A DNA stretch of 64,000 nt. Origin: Bifidobacterium vespertilionis (GTDB lineage: Bacteria; Actinomycetota; Actinomycetes; Actinomycetales; Bifidobacteriaceae). The notes under the pieces are model-generated. The model did no database searches. It worked only from the letters and a program-made list of their open reading frames with translations, and had not been told where the DNA came from. The stretch is from contig NZ_RZNZ01000015.1 in the NCBI RefSeq assembly GCF_008698145.1, positions 1 through 64,000 on the forward strand, given 5' to 3'. Position numbers and translations under genes: made by a program. Of this stretch, positions 53,958 through 63,147 are shown piece after piece (within the stretch, counting starts at the first letter, position 1; every line of letters begins with the position of its first letter).

Positions 53958-54347
53958 ATGGGAACAACGCCGATACGCTGTCTCTTGAGTTTCGTGCACG
54001 AAATAAGTAAGCTGATATCAGCAAACAAGGCATGGGCGTCGAATCAGCCGTTCGACGCCGATGTGGAGATATTGCCACGCGTGATCGAACGACATCCGCA
54101 GTTCAATGCGGACGATCTGCGCTCCGCATGGCGGCACGCTTGGAAAATGATGACGAGAATCGGCACTGATCCCCCGCAGATCATGGCCGTGGGATACGAC
54201 CCGCACGGCCGGCTTGTGGAGATGATCGCCATCGATCTGGGCAATGGACGGCTGGCAATGTATCACGCCAACAACGCTCAGAAAAAATTTCTGCACGAGA
54301 TGGGATTCAGTGAACGCCGGATCCGCACATTGATCGGAAGGAGATAG
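53958..54347 (+). CDS. Putative toxin of a type II toxin-antitoxin-like pair
   Basis: Predicted 129 aa. The N-terminal half is helical (DADVEILPRVIERHPQFNADDLRSAWRHA), the C-terminal half has short strands with GYDPHGRLVEMIAIDLGNGRLAMYHAN then KKFLHEMGF. This GRLVE...R...Y.A layout recalls compact RelE/BrnT-like ribonuclease folds, but I cannot name the family. The start is uncertain: ATG 53958 has GGGAG 8 nt upstream, ATG 53937 and GTG 53994 are alternatives. A 14 bp palindrome TTTCGTGCACGAAA at 53990-54003 could be an operator, favouring a downstream start. The stop is 3 bp before the antitoxin-like ATG. The pair lies against the direction of secE-nusG and rplK-rplA. Confidence 0.65.
   Translation: MGTTPIRCLLSFVHEISKLISANKAWASNQPFDADVEILPRVIERHPQFNADDLRSAWRHAWKMMTRIGTDPPQIMAVGYDPHGRLVEMIAIDLGNGRLAMYHANNAQKKFLHEMGFSERRIRTLIGRR
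53990..54003. promoter_or_regulatory. 14-bp perfect palindrome at the toxin gene start
   Basis: TTTCGTGCACGAAA overlaps a promoter-like TTGAGT (53985-53990) / TAAGCT (54008-54013) pair with a 17 bp spacer. Ribbon-helix-helix antitoxins usually bind such palindromes to repress their own operon. Confidence 0.45.
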
Positions 54348-54350
54348 ACG

Positions 54351-54647
54351 ATGGCAGCGATCACCACATCCGACGGCACCGTCATCACGCCCCAGATGCT
54401 TGAGCAATGGGACAACGACGCCGATCGCGGCATCTATCAGGGCGAAGCGGGCAAGGTGGTCACACGCCACTGCTACGGCCGGCCGCGTCTGTATGACGAG
54501 CCGATGAGCACTGTCACGCTGCGCGTGGACGACGGCATGCTGCAGGCTGCCGAAGAGCTGGCGCGACAAAGCAAGGTCAGCCGAGCAACCATGCTCCGCG
54601 AACTGCTCGCCCTGGGAATCCGCGAAAAGCAACGCCGAACGGCCTAG
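54351..54647 (+). CDS. Putative ribbon-helix-helix antitoxin
   Basis: Predicted 98 aa. Residues ~52-90 (STVTLRVDDGMLQAAEELARQSKVSRATMLRELLALGI) are a CopG/MetJ-type ribbon-helix-helix DNA-binding segment; the N-terminal ~50 residues (DGTVITPQMLEQWDNDADRGIYQG) would be the part that covers the toxin. AAGGAG lies 7 nt before the ATG, and the gene follows the putative toxin by 3 bp. Toxin-first order with a C-terminal RHH is also seen in BrnTA-like modules. Function inferred from context only. Confidence 0.72.
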   Translation: MAAITTSDGTVITPQMLEQWDNDADRGIYQGEAGKVVTRHCYGRPRLYDEPMSTVTLRVDDGMLQAAEELARQSKVSRATMLRELLALGIREKQRRTA

Positions 54648-54745
54648 CCCCGCCCCCACTGAAACGCAAAATGGCCCCCGCCACCCCGGCGGAAGCCATT
54701 CCAACGATTTTAACCGGCAACCTCTACCGGCCCCAAACTGACCCG

Positions 54746-54854
54746 GCAATAAATCGAATCGCGCGTGCGGCCTCAAGGCGCCCCGAGGGAAGGCGTACAC
54801 CGGTACGCCGACCGAGGAGCAACGCCGAGGACGCTCCGCGATTCGATTTATTGC
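54746..54854 (-). repeat. Family B 109-bp hairpin element at the nusG stop codon
   Basis: In nusG direction GCAATAAATCGAATCGCG (54854-54837, including the last codon and TAA stop) is repeated inverted at 54763-54746, perfect over 18 bp. The ~73 bp core (GCGGAGCGTCC, TTGCTCCTCGGTCG, CGTACCGGTGTACG, CCTTCCCTCGGGGCGCC, CCGCACGCG) matches the core after nrdE at 22565-22643 in the same orientation to the gene. Confidence 0.9.
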
Positions 54855-55768
54855 AGCTTTTCGACTTGGTCGAAGCCCAACTCCACCGGCGTATCGCGGC
54901 CGAAGATGGACACGAGGACGGTGAGCTTCTGGGTGGTGGGCTCGACGTCGGAGACGACGGCGGACATGGTGGTGAAGGGGCCGTCGGTGACGGTGACCTG
55001 ATCGCCGACCGCGTAGGCGACCTCAACGGTGCGCTTCTTGGCAGCGGCGGGCTTGTCGCCGGCCTTCTTGAGCGCCTCGGAGGCGATCATGGGGGCCATC
55101 ATGGAAACGACTTCCTTGCGGCTGAGCGGGGCCGGATCCTTGGTGGGTCCGACGAAACCGGTCACGCCTTCGGTCTCGCGCACGATGCGGCGGGCGTTCT
55201 CATCGGGCCACATGCGGATGAGCACGTAACCGGGGACGCGCACGCGGGTGATGACCTTCTTGCCCTTGTCCGTGTGCTTCTCGACCTCCTCCATGGGGAC
55301 CTCGATCTGGAAGACCGTGTCCTCAAGGCCGAAGGAGGCGATGCGGGACTCGACGTTGGTCTTGACGCGCTTCTCGTAGCCGGAGTAGGTGTGCAGCACG
55401 TACCACTTGCCCTCGAGGGTGCGCAGGGACTTGGAGAACTCCTCCACGGCCTTCTGGCCGGCGTCCTGGGTTTCAGCCTCCTCGGAGAGATTCTCCTCGG
55501 CATCCTCGTCCTCATCCAGATCGGCGGACTTGGAGGCCTCATCGGAGGATTCGACGGTCGCGACGGGCTGCTCAGCCGCAGTCTCGGTCTCGGCCGGGGC
55601 AACCGGAGCGACCGGATCAACCGGCGCAGCATCGGCGGCTTCGGTCTGCTCGTCCTCGGGCTCGGCGGCGGTCAGATCCACCGCGACCTCATGGGTCTCG
55701 TCGGCCTCGGGGGCAACCGAATCCTCGCCGTCCTGCGGGATGTTGTCCAGATTCACTTCGTCAGTCAT
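54848..55768 (-). CDS. nusG: Transcription termination/antitermination factor NusG
   Basis: Predicted 306 aa. The NGN domain starts near residue 118 ([20 protein letters not shown]) and the KOW domain is near 245-306 ([25 protein letters not shown]). Residues ~1-115 are an acidic Glu/Asp/Ala extension without obvious fold, common in length to actinobacterial NusG. It binds RNA polymerase and couples to ribosomes or Rho. GAAGGTGAG precedes the ATG. It follows secE by 28 bp. The stop codon lies in the arm of the family B element. Confidence 0.97.
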   Translation of the reverse strand: MTDEVNLDNIPQDGEDSVAPEADETHEVAVDLTAAEPEDEQTEAADAAPVDPVAPVAPAETETAAEQPVATVESSDEASKSADLDEDEDAEENLSEEAETQDAGQKAVEEFSKSLRTLEGKWYVLHTYSGYEKRVKTNVESRIASFGLEDTVFQIEVPMEEVEKHTDKGKKVITRVRVPGYVLIRMWPDENARRIVRETEGVTGFVGPTKDPAPLSRKEVVSMMAPMIASEALKKAGDKPAAAKKRTVEVAYAVGDQVTVTDGPFTTMSAVVSDVEPTTQKLTVLVSIFGRDTPVELGFDQVEKLQ

Positions 55769-55796
55769 GCACTCACCTTCACGTCAGTCCGGCGTA

Positions 55797-56024
55797 TCAG
55801 CCGAACACCCACATCACAAGCTTGCCGAGGCCAAAGTCCATGGCCGTCACAAAAGCCATAAGCAGCAGGACGAAGATGAAGCAGGCGACGGCCCAGCCCA
55901 GAAGCTCCTTGCCGGTGGGGGTGACGACCTTGCGCATCTCGTCGATGATCTGCTTGATGAACAGGCCAATGCGCATGAACACGTTCGGCTTGGACGCCTT
56001 CTCAGCTTTGGATGCCATTGCCAT
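55797..56024 (-). CDS. secE: Preprotein translocase subunit SecE
   Basis: Predicted 75 aa, single-helix actinobacterial SecE. The conserved amphipathic segment FIKQIIDEMRKVVTPTGKELLGW is followed by one transmembrane helix (ACFIFVLLLMAFVTAMDFGLG). It stabilises SecY in the translocon. AAGGACGG precedes ATG 56024; ATG 56018 is an alternative. tRNA-Trp lies 43 bp upstream and nusG downstream. Confidence 0.96.
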   Translation of the reverse strand: MAMASKAEKASKPNVFMRIGLFIKQIIDEMRKVVTPTGKELLGWAVACFIFVLLLMAFVTAMDFGLGKLVMWVFG

Positions 56025-56067
56025 TTCCGTCCTTCGCTTGTTTGACTGTTCTTTGAAGAAAAATAAG

Positions 56068-56143
56068 TGGCAGGGAAGGCGGGACTCGAACCCACAACCT
56101 ACGGTTTTGGAGACCGTTGCGCTACCAATTGCGCCACTTCCCT
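56068..56143 (-). tRNA. tRNA-Trp (anticodon CCA)
   Basis: The minus strand folds with acceptor AGGGAAG/CTTCCCT, anticodon arm CGGT-CTCCAAA-ACCG (anticodon CCA), T arm GTGGGTTCGAGTCCCGC, discriminator G and an encoded 3' CCA (56068-56070). tRNA-Trp upstream of secE-nusG is a widespread arrangement. Confidence 0.97.
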
Positions 56144-56245
56144 AGGTGAACTCCACCGGCAACCGTCCGTCTGACCGGACGCTTGCGCCAGCGAAAACCG
56201 CCAAGAGGAGATATTAGCCGGTTATTGCGATTTCGTCCAACGCAA

Positions 56246-56276
56246 CAAAAATCCCGCGGCAGAAACCGCGGGATTT
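56246..56276 (-). terminator. Terminator of the aspartate aminotransferase gene
   Basis: On the minus strand ATCCCGCGG-TTTCTG-CCGCGGGAT is a perfect 9 bp stem (56251-56274) followed by TTTTGTTG. It also separates the gene from tRNA-Trp downstream. Confidence 0.93.
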
Positions 56277-56332
56277 CAACGTTTCTTCGGCATGTCGCAA
56301 TCAGGCGCGATCACGCGCCGATCACGCGCCCG

Positions 56333-57538
56333 TCAGGCTGCCCACTGCTGGAAGCGGCGCATGCCCTCGGCCAACTGGTCGTCGGCCAGCGCATAGGAGA
56401 AGCGCAGGTACCCGGGGGCGCCGAACGCCTCGCCGGGCACGGCGGCCACATGGGCCTCGTCGAGCAGCGCGGCGGCCAGTTCGGAGGAGGAGTTCACCAC
56501 GGTCCCGTTGGGGCCCAGCGGACGGCCCAGCAGGCCCTTGACGTCCGGGAAGGCGTAGAACGCGCCGGTGGGCGTGGGGCAGTACACGCCCTCGATCTGG
56601 TTGAGGGCCGTCACGATCGCCCTGCGGCGGGCGTCGAACGCGGAGCGCATCATGTAGACCTCGTCCAGCGGACCGGCCACGGCGGCCAGGGCGGCGCGCT
56701 GCGGCACGTTGGACACGTTGGAGCTCAGGTGGCCCTGCAGCTTGGCGGCCGCCTTGGCCACCTCGACGGGCGCCACGAGCCAGCCGACGCGCCAGCCGGG
56801 CATGGCGTAGGTCTTGGCCACGCCGTTGAGCACAATGAGCTGGCTACGGCATTCGGGCACCTCCACGCCCACGTAGGCGGTCTTCGCGCCGTCGTAGTTC
56901 AGGTGCTCGTAGATCTCGTCGGAGATGACCCACACGTGGTGCTCCACGGCCCATTCGCCGATCGCGCGGATGGTCCCGGCGCTCCACACGGCGCCGGTGG
57001 GATTGTTCGGCGAGGTGATGATGATCGCCTTGGTGCGCTCGGTGCGGGCCGCCTCGATCGCCTCGATGTCCGGCTCGAAGCCGCGGTCGGCGCCGGCGAA
57101 CACCTCGACGGGCGTGCCGCCGGCCAGCTTCACGGCCTCCGGGTAGCTGGTCCAGTACGGAGTGGGGATGATGACCTCATCGCCGTCGTTGAGCAGGATC
57201 TGGAAGGTCTCGTAGACGGCCTGCTTGCCGCCGTTGGTCACCACCACCTGATCGGCGGTCGCCTCGTAGCCGGAGTCGCGCGTCACCTTGGCGGCGATCG
57301 CCTCGCGCAGCTCGGGCAGGCCGGGCGTGGGGGTGTACTTGTAGTTGCGCGGGTCGCGGCACGCCGCCTCGGCCGCGTCCACCACATACGCGGGGGTGGG
57401 GAAATCGGGCTCCCCGGCGCCGAAGCCGATGACGTCGAGTCCGGCGGCCTTCATGGCCTTGGCCTTGGAATCGACGGCGAGCGTGGCACTTGGGGCAACG
57501 TGGTTGATGCGGTCACTGAAAGTCTGCCATTGAGCCAT
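56333..57538 (-). CDS. aspC: Aspartate aminotransferase (class I PLP enzyme)
   Basis: Predicted 401 aa. Class I aminotransferase signatures: [60 protein letters not shown], the PLP lysine in [16 protein letters not shown], and [10 protein letters not shown] with the substrate-binding Arg. It interconverts aspartate/2-oxoglutarate and oxaloacetate/glutamate, and family members may act on prephenate or other acids. ATG 57538 has GAGG 7 nt upstream; ATG 57544 is two codons earlier. It follows proB by 69 bp and may be in the obgE-proB unit. Confidence 0.93.
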   Translation of the reverse strand: MAQWQTFSDRINHVAPSATLAVDSKAKAMKAAGLDVIGFGAGEPDFPTPAYVVDAAEAACRDPRNYKYTPTPGLPELREAIAAKVTRDSGYEATADQVVVTNGGKQAVYETFQILLNDGDEVIIPTPYWTSYPEAVKLAGGTPVEVFAGADRGFEPDIEAIEAARTERTKAIIITSPNNPTGAVWSAGTIRAIGEWAVEHHVWVISDEIYEHLNYDGAKTAYVGVEVPECRSQLIVLNGVAKTYAMPGWRVGWLVAPVEVAKAAAKLQGHLSSNVSNVPQRAALAAVAGPLDEVYMMRSAFDARRRAIVTALNQIEGVYCPTPTGAFYAFPDVKGLLGRPLGPNGTVVNSSSELAAALLDEAHVAAVPGEAFGAPGYLRFSYALADDQLAEGMRRFQQWAA

Positions 57539-57607
57539 AGTCATGCCTCAAAGGGTAATCCCAATGCGCGACCCGGGCAAGACCCGGACGCCCGGTTTTC
57601 GCGTCGC

Positions 57608-58750
57608 CTACACCAGCACCAGATTGTCCCTGTGCACCAGCGGATGCGCGTACTCGTCGCCCAGGAATCGCCTGAGCTGCACGGTGGTGCGCCCCAGCAT
57701 CTGCGGGATCTCCTCGGAGTCGAAGCCTGCCAGTCCGCGCGCCAGATGATCGCCCGCCTCGTCGTCGATCCACACCGGATCCCCGGCGGAGAACGCCCCG
57801 CGCACCTCGAGCACGCCGGCGGCGAGCAGGCTGGCCCGTCCACCGCGCACGGCCTTGGCGGCGCCGGCGTCGGCCACGAGCGTGCCGCGCGGGTCCGCCG
57901 CGAACCCGATCCACAGCCGGCGCGACGATCCACGCTGCTTGACCGGGGCGAACACCGTGCCCACCGGGTCGCCCATCAGGGCCGGACCGGCGTTGGACGC
58001 GCAGGTCAGCACGGTCGGGATGCCGGAAACCGCGGCCACGCGGGCCGCCTCGAGCTTGGTGACCATGCCGCCGGTGCCCACGCCGGAGGTGGGGCCGGTG
58101 ACCGTCACATCGTCCATCGCGGCCACCACGTCGGGCACGAACCCGACGCGACGGGCGCCCGGCTGGGACGGCGGCGCGGTGTACAGGGCGTCCACGTCGG
58201 TCAGCAGCACCAGCGCGTCGGCTCGGACCAGATTGGCCACCAGCGCGGACAGGCGGTCGTTGTCACCGAAGCGGATCTCGTTGCTGGCCAGCGAATCGTT
58301 CTCGTTGACGATCGGCACCACGCCCAGATCCAGCAGGCGGCCGAGCGTGCGCTGCACATTGCGGTACTGCTGCGGGCGGATCGTGTCCTCCGCGGTGATG
58401 AGGATCTGGCCCACGCGGATGCCGAACCGGCCGAACGCGGTCTCGTAGCGGGCCATGAGCAGGCCCTGGCCCACGGCGGCGGTTGCCTGCTGCGTGGCCA
58501 CGTCGCCGGGTCTGGCGTCGAATCCAAGCGGGCCGAAGCCGGCCGCGATGGCGCCGGAGGACACCAGCACCACGCGCGCGCCCATCAGCGCGGTCTGCGC
58601 AAGCGCCGCGGCCAGGGCGTCCAGCTTCGCCGCGTCCAGATGCCCGGACGAGCGGGTCAGCGAACTGGATCCCACCTTGACCACGATGGTCCGGGCGCCG
58701 GCCACGGTCTGGCGCACATCGGCCTCGGTCACCTTGGATGCCACGGTCAT
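57608..58750 (-). CDS. proB: Glutamate 5-kinase
   Basis: Predicted 380 aa. The amino acid kinase domain (IVVKVGSSSLT, VLVSSGAIAAG, PIVNENDSLASNEIRFGDND, VLLTDVDALYT, GTGGMVTKLEAA) is followed by a C-terminal PUA domain from about residue 285. It phosphorylates glutamate in proline synthesis. Its ATG is 4 bp after the obgE stop, so translation is probably coupled. No proA lies next to it. Confidence 0.97.
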   Translation of the reverse strand: MTVASKVTEADVRQTVAGARTIVVKVGSSSLTRSSGHLDAAKLDALAAALAQTALMGARVVLVSSGAIAAGFGPLGFDARPGDVATQQATAAVGQGLLMARYETAFGRFGIRVGQILITAEDTIRPQQYRNVQRTLGRLLDLGVVPIVNENDSLASNEIRFGDNDRLSALVANLVRADALVLLTDVDALYTAPPSQPGARRVGFVPDVVAAMDDVTVTGPTSGVGTGGMVTKLEAARVAAVSGIPTVLTCASNAGPALMGDPVGTVFAPVKQRGSSRRLWIGFAADPRGTLVADAGAAKAVRGGRASLLAAGVLEVRGAFSAGDPVWIDDEAGDHLARGLAGFDSEEIPQMLGRTTVQLRRFLGDEYAHPLVHRDNLVLV

Positions 58751-58754
58751 GGCC

Positions 58755-60422
58755 TCACTCGTCCTTGCCGTCGTCGTCCGGTTCCTCGCCGCGGCCGAAC
58801 AGGCTGGTCGTGTCGTGGCGGTCGTCGTCGATGGACGGGTCGGCCCAGTGGCCGGCGGCGCGTTCGGCGGCCATGGCGGCTCGGACGGCGGTCTTCGCGT
58901 CCATCATCGCCTTGTACTGCTCGCGGCGCTCCGCGTTGGTGCGGCGGCGGGCGTAGCCGTTGTCCGTCTCCAGACGCAGGTCCTTGCCGCGCGCGCCCAG
59001 TTGGGAGCCGTCGAGCATCTCGGCGCCGGCCGCGATCGCCGGATCCCAGTCGAACGCCACCGCGCGGTCGCCGCGGCCGATCTGCACCTCATCGCCCGGA
59101 CGCGCGCCCTTGCGGCGCAACTCGTCCTCCACGCCCAGCTTGGCCAGACGGTCGGCGAGGTAGCCCACGGCCTCGTCGTTGTCGAAGTTGGTCTGCATGA
59201 CCCAGCGCTCGGGCTTGGTGCCGGTGACCACGAACAGCGGGCTGCCGTCCTCCAGCTCCTTGCGCTCGATCGAGAATTCGAGCATGCCCTTCCTGCCGAC
59301 GGGTGCGCGGCGGGCCGACTGGCGGTCCTCCAGCGGCTTGATGACCACGCGCTGCTCCTCGGCGGCGTCCTCGCGCTCCTGCACCTTCGCCCGCATTTCG
59401 GTCACCAGATTGGCGAGCGCGAAGCCCAGCTCCTTCAGGCCCTCGTGCGACGCGGTGGAGACGATGAACGTCTTCAGGCCCAGCTTCTCGAAGTCGGGCT
59501 TGACGAATTCGGCCAGTTCCTTGGCCTCCGGCACGTCCACCTTGTTGAGGATGATCACGCGCGGGCGCTCGGCGATCGGGATGGCGCCCAGCGGCAGATC
59601 AAGGCTGCCGGCGTACTGGGCGAGCTCGTGCTCCAGGGCCTCGTAGTCGCCCATCGGATCGCGGTCCGGCTCCAGCGTGGCGCAGTCGATCACATGCGCG
59701 ATGATCTCCGTGCGCTCGATATGGCGCAGGAACTCCAGCCCCAGGCCCTTGCCCTGGCTGGCACCCGGGATCAGGCCCGGCACGTCGGCGATGGTATAGC
59801 GCATGGATCCGGCCTGAACCACGCCCAGATTCGGCACGAGCGTGGTGAACGGGTAGTCGGCGATCTTCGGCTTGGCGGCGCTCATCGCGGCGATGAGGCT
59901 CGACTTGCCGGCCGACGGGAAGCCCACGAGCGCCACGTCGGCGATCGACTTGAGCTCCAGCACCACGTCGCGCTCCTCGCCGGGCTCGCCCAGCAGCGCG
60001 AATCCGGGGGCGCGGCGGGTCTTGTTGGCCAGCGCCACGTTGCCCAGTCCGCCCGCGCCGCCGGCCGCCGCCACGAAGCGGTCGCCGGGGTGGCGAAGAT
60101 CGGCCAGCGGGGTGCGGCCCTTCTTGTCGAACACCACGGTGCCGCAGGGCACGTTCAGGATCAGATCGGCGCCCTTGGAGCCGTCCTTGTTGTCGCCCAG
60201 ACCCATCGTGCCGCCGTCCGCCACGCGGTGGGGCATGAACCGGAAGTCCAGCAGGCTGGTCGTGTTGCGGTCCGCCACGAAGATCACGGAGCCGCCGTCG
60301 CCGCCATTGCCGCCGTTCGGGCCGGCCAGCGGCTTGTACTTCTCGCGCCTCACACCGGCGGATCCGTTGCCGCCGTCGCCGCCCTTGACATGGACGGTCA
60401 CTCTATCCACAAAATCACTCAT
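58755..60422 (-). CDS. obgE: Obg/CgtA GTPase
   Basis: Predicted 555 aa. The glycine-rich Obg fold (residues ~1-160, [20 protein letters not shown]) is followed by the G domain ([44 protein letters not shown]) and a C-terminal OCT domain plus an Asp/Glu-rich tail. It acts in late 50S assembly and stress response. The ATG has only a weak AGAGCG site. It is the first gene before proB; rplU/rpmA, its usual upstream partners, are not in the window in this position. Confidence 0.96.
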   Translation of the reverse strand: MSDFVDRVTVHVKGGDGGNGSAGVRREKYKPLAGPNGGNGGDGGSVIFVADRNTTSLLDFRFMPHRVADGGTMGLGDNKDGSKGADLILNVPCGTVVFDKKGRTPLADLRHPGDRFVAAAGGAGGLGNVALANKTRRAPGFALLGEPGEERDVVLELKSIADVALVGFPSAGKSSLIAAMSAAKPKIADYPFTTLVPNLGVVQAGSMRYTIADVPGLIPGASQGKGLGLEFLRHIERTEIIAHVIDCATLEPDRDPMGDYEALEHELAQYAGSLDLPLGAIPIAERPRVIILNKVDVPEAKELAEFVKPDFEKLGLKTFIVSTASHEGLKELGFALANLVTEMRAKVQEREDAAEEQRVVIKPLEDRQSARRAPVGRKGMLEFSIERKELEDGSPLFVVTGTKPERWVMQTNFDNDEAVGYLADRLAKLGVEDELRRKGARPGDEVQIGRGDRAVAFDWDPAIAAGAEMLDGSQLGARGKDLRLETDNGYARRRTNAERREQYKAMMDAKTAVRAAMAAERAAGHWADPSIDDDRHDTTSLFGRGEEPDDDGKDE

Positions 60423-60498
60423 AACGCTCTACTGTACCGATTGGGATGTCCCGCCCGCCCGGGAGCATCCCGCACGGGCTGCGTCCGGCCTCCGCCCG

Positions 60499-61269
60499 CT
60501 ATGCCTTCAGCCTGACGCCGATCCCCCACACCGTGGCCACATACCCGTCGGTGCCGGTGGGCTTGAGCTTGGCGCGCACCTTCGAGATGTGCGCGGTGAC
60601 CGTGTTGTCGTCCCCGGCCCACGCCTCGCCCCAGCACAGCTCGTACAGCTGCTGCTTGGTGAACACCGTGTTGGGATGCTCGGCAAGCAGCGCGACGATC
60701 GCGAACTCCAGATTCGTCAGCGCGACCGGCTCGCCGTCCACCGCGAAGGTGTGCGCGTCCTCGTCGATCGTCCAGCGCCCGGCGGTCAGCACATGGCGGC
60801 CGTTCCCGTCGCCCCCGGCGTCATGACCCGCCGCGCCGGTCGTGTCGCCGTCCGCCACTCCCCGTCTGCCGTACCCGCGCGCGCGGAGCTGCGCCTCGAT
60901 GCGCGCGGTCAGCTCGTTCAGATCGAACGGCTTGACCAGATAGTCGTCGGCGCCCATGGCCAGCAGGGCCACGCGATCGTCCACCTCGGCGCGCGCAGAG
61001 ATCACGATGATCGGCACGCCCTCGCCGGCGGCCCTGAGCTGCGCGACCAGCGCCTCCCCCGGCACGCCCGGCAGCATGAGATCGGTCACGATCGCATCGA
61101 ACCGCGCCTCGCCCGTGCCCATGTCCTTGAGGATCGCGCGCGCCTCGGTGCCGGATCGGGCGGCCGTCGCATCGTAGCCGCGCCGGGCCAGATGTGCGCA
61201 CACCACCTCGTTGATGTCCGCATCGTCCTCGATGACCAGCACGCGTGGCCCGCCAGCCGTTCCGCTCAT
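60499..61269 (-). CDS. OmpR/PhoB-type response regulator
   Basis: Predicted 256 aa. The receiver domain has the acidic pocket VLVIEDDADI, the phospho-acceptor Asp in DAIVTDLMLPG, and the Lys in YLVKPFDLNEL. After a Gly/Asp-rich linker (~25 residues, DGDTTGAAGHDAGGDG) comes a winged helix (LTNLEFAIVALLAEHP..DNTVTAHISKVRAKL). The ATG overlaps the histidine kinase stop (ATGA), so they form a coupled pair, presumably controlling the upstream ABC transporter genes of the same unit. Confidence 0.95.
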   Translation of the reverse strand: MSGTAGGPRVLVIEDDADINEVVCAHLARRGYDATAARSGTEARAILKDMGTGEARFDAIVTDLMLPGVPGEALVAQLRAAGEGVPIIVISARAEVDDRVALLAMGADDYLVKPFDLNELTARIEAQLRARGYGRRGVADGDTTGAAGHDAGGDGNGRHVLTAGRWTIDEDAHTFAVDGEPVALTNLEFAIVALLAEHPNTVFTKQQLYELCWGEAWAGDDNTVTAHISKVRAKLKPTGTDGYVATVWGIGVRLKA

Positions 61270-62228
61270 GCCCCAGCCTCCTGCATGGTCAGCCCGATGG
61301 TCAGCATCGTACCGCCTTCCTCCCCGCCGGCGCCCGCAAGTCCGGCATGCGTCAGCTCGGCGTCCACGGTCATGCCCATGCGTTCGGCGAGCGACTGCAC
61401 CACGGCCAGCCCCAGCCCAGTGCCCACGCCGCCACGCGCCTCGTCGGCCCGGTAGAACCTCGCGAACAGGCGGTCGGGGTCGATCGAGACGCCGGCCGGC
61501 ACGGGATTGGCGAACGTGAGCCTGACCGTCCCGGGCCGATCCGGATCCGCCCGCTCGACGATGACCGGCGCACCGTCGCCATGCCGCAGCGCGTTGACCG
61601 TGAGGTTCTCCAGCATGCGGGCCAAGGAGGCGCGATCGGCCTCGACGGCCACGGATTCGTCCGCGAAGTCGATGATCGGCTCCCATCCGCGCTCCTCGAA
61701 CTCGGGGTAGTGCCCCACCAGCGTCTGCGCGAGCAGCGGGTGCAGCGGCACGGTTTCGATCTTCGGCCCGCGGTCGGGATCCTTGGCCCGCGCGTAGTCG
61801 AACAGCTGGTCGAGCAGCCCGCGCATCTCGTCCAGGCGGGCGGCGGCGATGGTCAGATGACGGGCCACATCGCCGTTGGATTGCGCCGAATCCGCGGCCA
61901 GATCGTCCAGCGCGAGCTGCACATGCCCGCGCACGCCCATCAGCGGGGTGCGCACATCGTGGCTCAGGGCGGACAGATCGCGCTGGAATTCGTCCTGCCG
62001 GGTGCGATCGGCGATCCGCTCGTCCTGAATGCGGTCGAGCTGTTCGTTGATCGCCATCACCAGCCGACGGGCGGATTCGCCCGGCACGCCCACGGTGAGC
62101 CGCGCATTGCCCTCATCCGGCCGGGCATGCAGGAAGGCAGCCATGCGGTTGGACTCCCGTCCGTACCAGACCGCCGTCGCGCCTGCGCCAATCGCCGCGC
62201 CCACGAGCAATCCGATCACCATCCACAT
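61266..62228 (-). CDS. Sensor histidine kinase with one membrane helix
   Basis: Predicted 320 aa. One N-terminal helix (MVIGLLVGAAIGAGATAVWYG) is followed directly by a short linker, the HisKA domain with phospho-His in LSALSHDVRTPLMGVRGH, and HATPase (MLENLTVNALRHGDG N-box, GVGTGLGLAV G-box). There is almost no extracellular sensor, as in intramembrane-sensing kinases that work with BceAB/BcrAB-type transporters. ATG 62228 has AGGA 8 nt upstream; ATG 62237 and 62222 are alternatives. It follows the permease by 52 bp. Confidence 0.9.
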   Translation of the reverse strand: MWMVIGLLVGAAIGAGATAVWYGRESNRMAAFLHARPDEGNARLTVGVPGESARRLVMAINEQLDRIQDERIADRTRQDEFQRDLSALSHDVRTPLMGVRGHVQLALDDLAADSAQSNGDVARHLTIAAARLDEMRGLLDQLFDYARAKDPDRGPKIETVPLHPLLAQTLVGHYPEFEERGWEPIIDFADESVAVEADRASLARMLENLTVNALRHGDGAPVIVERADPDRPGTVRLTFANPVPAGVSIDPDRLFARFYRADEARGGVGTGLGLAVVQSLAERMGMTVDAELTHAGLAGAGGEEGGTMLTIGLTMQEAGA

Positions 62229-62280
62229 GACTGCCATCCTAGCGAATTCCTGTCCGGCATGAGGCTCAGCACACTGCGGC

Positions 62281-63147
62281 TCAGCACACGTCGCGCCGGC
62301 GGTTGGCCAGCAGCGTGACCGCCACCGACAGAGCGATCCATGCCGTGAACAGCACCAGCGAGAACACCCACAGCGGCCAACCCCAGGTGGGGGCAGTGCC
62401 GGACAGATCCGGCAGCACGGTCGTGCTCTGAGCACCGAGCGTGATGAACAGGTTGTCCGGCTGCCTGCCCAGCTGCTCCAGAGGCGAGGTGATCGTCATC
62501 TGGGCCAGCGTGCCGATCCACTTCATCTTCGTGGCGGAGATGAGCACCGCGGCGGCCAGAGACACGACGCTGTTCACGATGCCGATGGCGACCAGCACGC
62601 CGGCCGTCATGGAGAACGCCTTGCTGCGGATCAGCCACGTCATCGCGGCCACCAGCGCGCCCATCGCGAACATGCCCAGCAGCATGAGCGCCACGTACAG
62701 GATCGTCCGGCCCCACGGTTCGGGCTGCGCGTACCGGTAGCCCAGCACCGCGAGCATCACCTCCATGACCGCGACGTTCAGGAACAGGATCCAGGCCGTG
62801 ATGCCGGCGATCAGCACGAGCTTCTCGATGTAGTAGCCCGCGCGCCGGGACCGCCCGGCGAACAAATTCTTCACGAGCCCGCGCTCCGTATCTTCCGAGG
62901 CGATGCGCACCGTGAGAATCGAGGTGAAGAGGAGCAGCAGGCCGCCGGCCAGAAGAGAGCTGGACAGCATCTGCGCGTGCGTCTGCCATACGCGTCCGGC
63001 GCCAGGCGTCGGCTCGCCGCTGCCGGCCAATATGCCGATCAGCGTGAATCCCTCACTGACCAGGACGGACAGCACGCTGACCACCCAGAAGTAGGTGCTG
63101 CGGACCAGACGGTAGAAATCGGACTTCAGCAGTGGCAGGATCATCAT
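62281..63147 (-). CDS. ABC transporter permease, ABC-2 type
   Basis: Predicted 288 aa with about six membrane helices (for example YFWVVSVLSVLVSEGFTLIGIL, LLAGGLLLLFTSILTV, a pair around LYVALMLLGMFAMGALVAAMTWL, and WPLWVFSLVLFTAWIALSVAVTLL). ASEDTERGLVKNLFAGRSRRAGYYIEKL is the ABC-2 motif of BcrB/lantibiotic immunity-like permeases. GGAGG lies 6 nt before ATG 63147, which overlaps the ATPase stop (ATGA). The transporter probably exports or resists a peptide antibiotic; substrate unknown. Confidence 0.88.
   Translation of the reverse strand: MMILPLLKSDFYRLVRSTYFWVVSVLSVLVSEGFTLIGILAGSGEPTPGAGRVWQTHAQMLSSSLLAGGLLLLFTSILTVRIASEDTERGLVKNLFAGRSRRAGYYIEKLVLIAGITAWILFLNVAVMEVMLAVLGYRYAQPEPWGRTILYVALMLLGMFAMGALVAAMTWLIRSKAFSMTAGVLVAIGIVNSVVSLAAAVLISATKMKWIGTLAQMTITSPLEQLGRQPDNLFITLGAQSTTVLPDLSGTAPTWGWPLWVFSLVLFTAWIALSVAVTLLANRRRDVC

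Noticed and set aside
54018..54800. Minus-strand open frame covering the toxin/antitoxin-like genes
   Set aside because: Its start comes from the family B cassette and the rest is antisense to two compact genes with ribosome sites and a recognisable ribbon-helix-helix domain.
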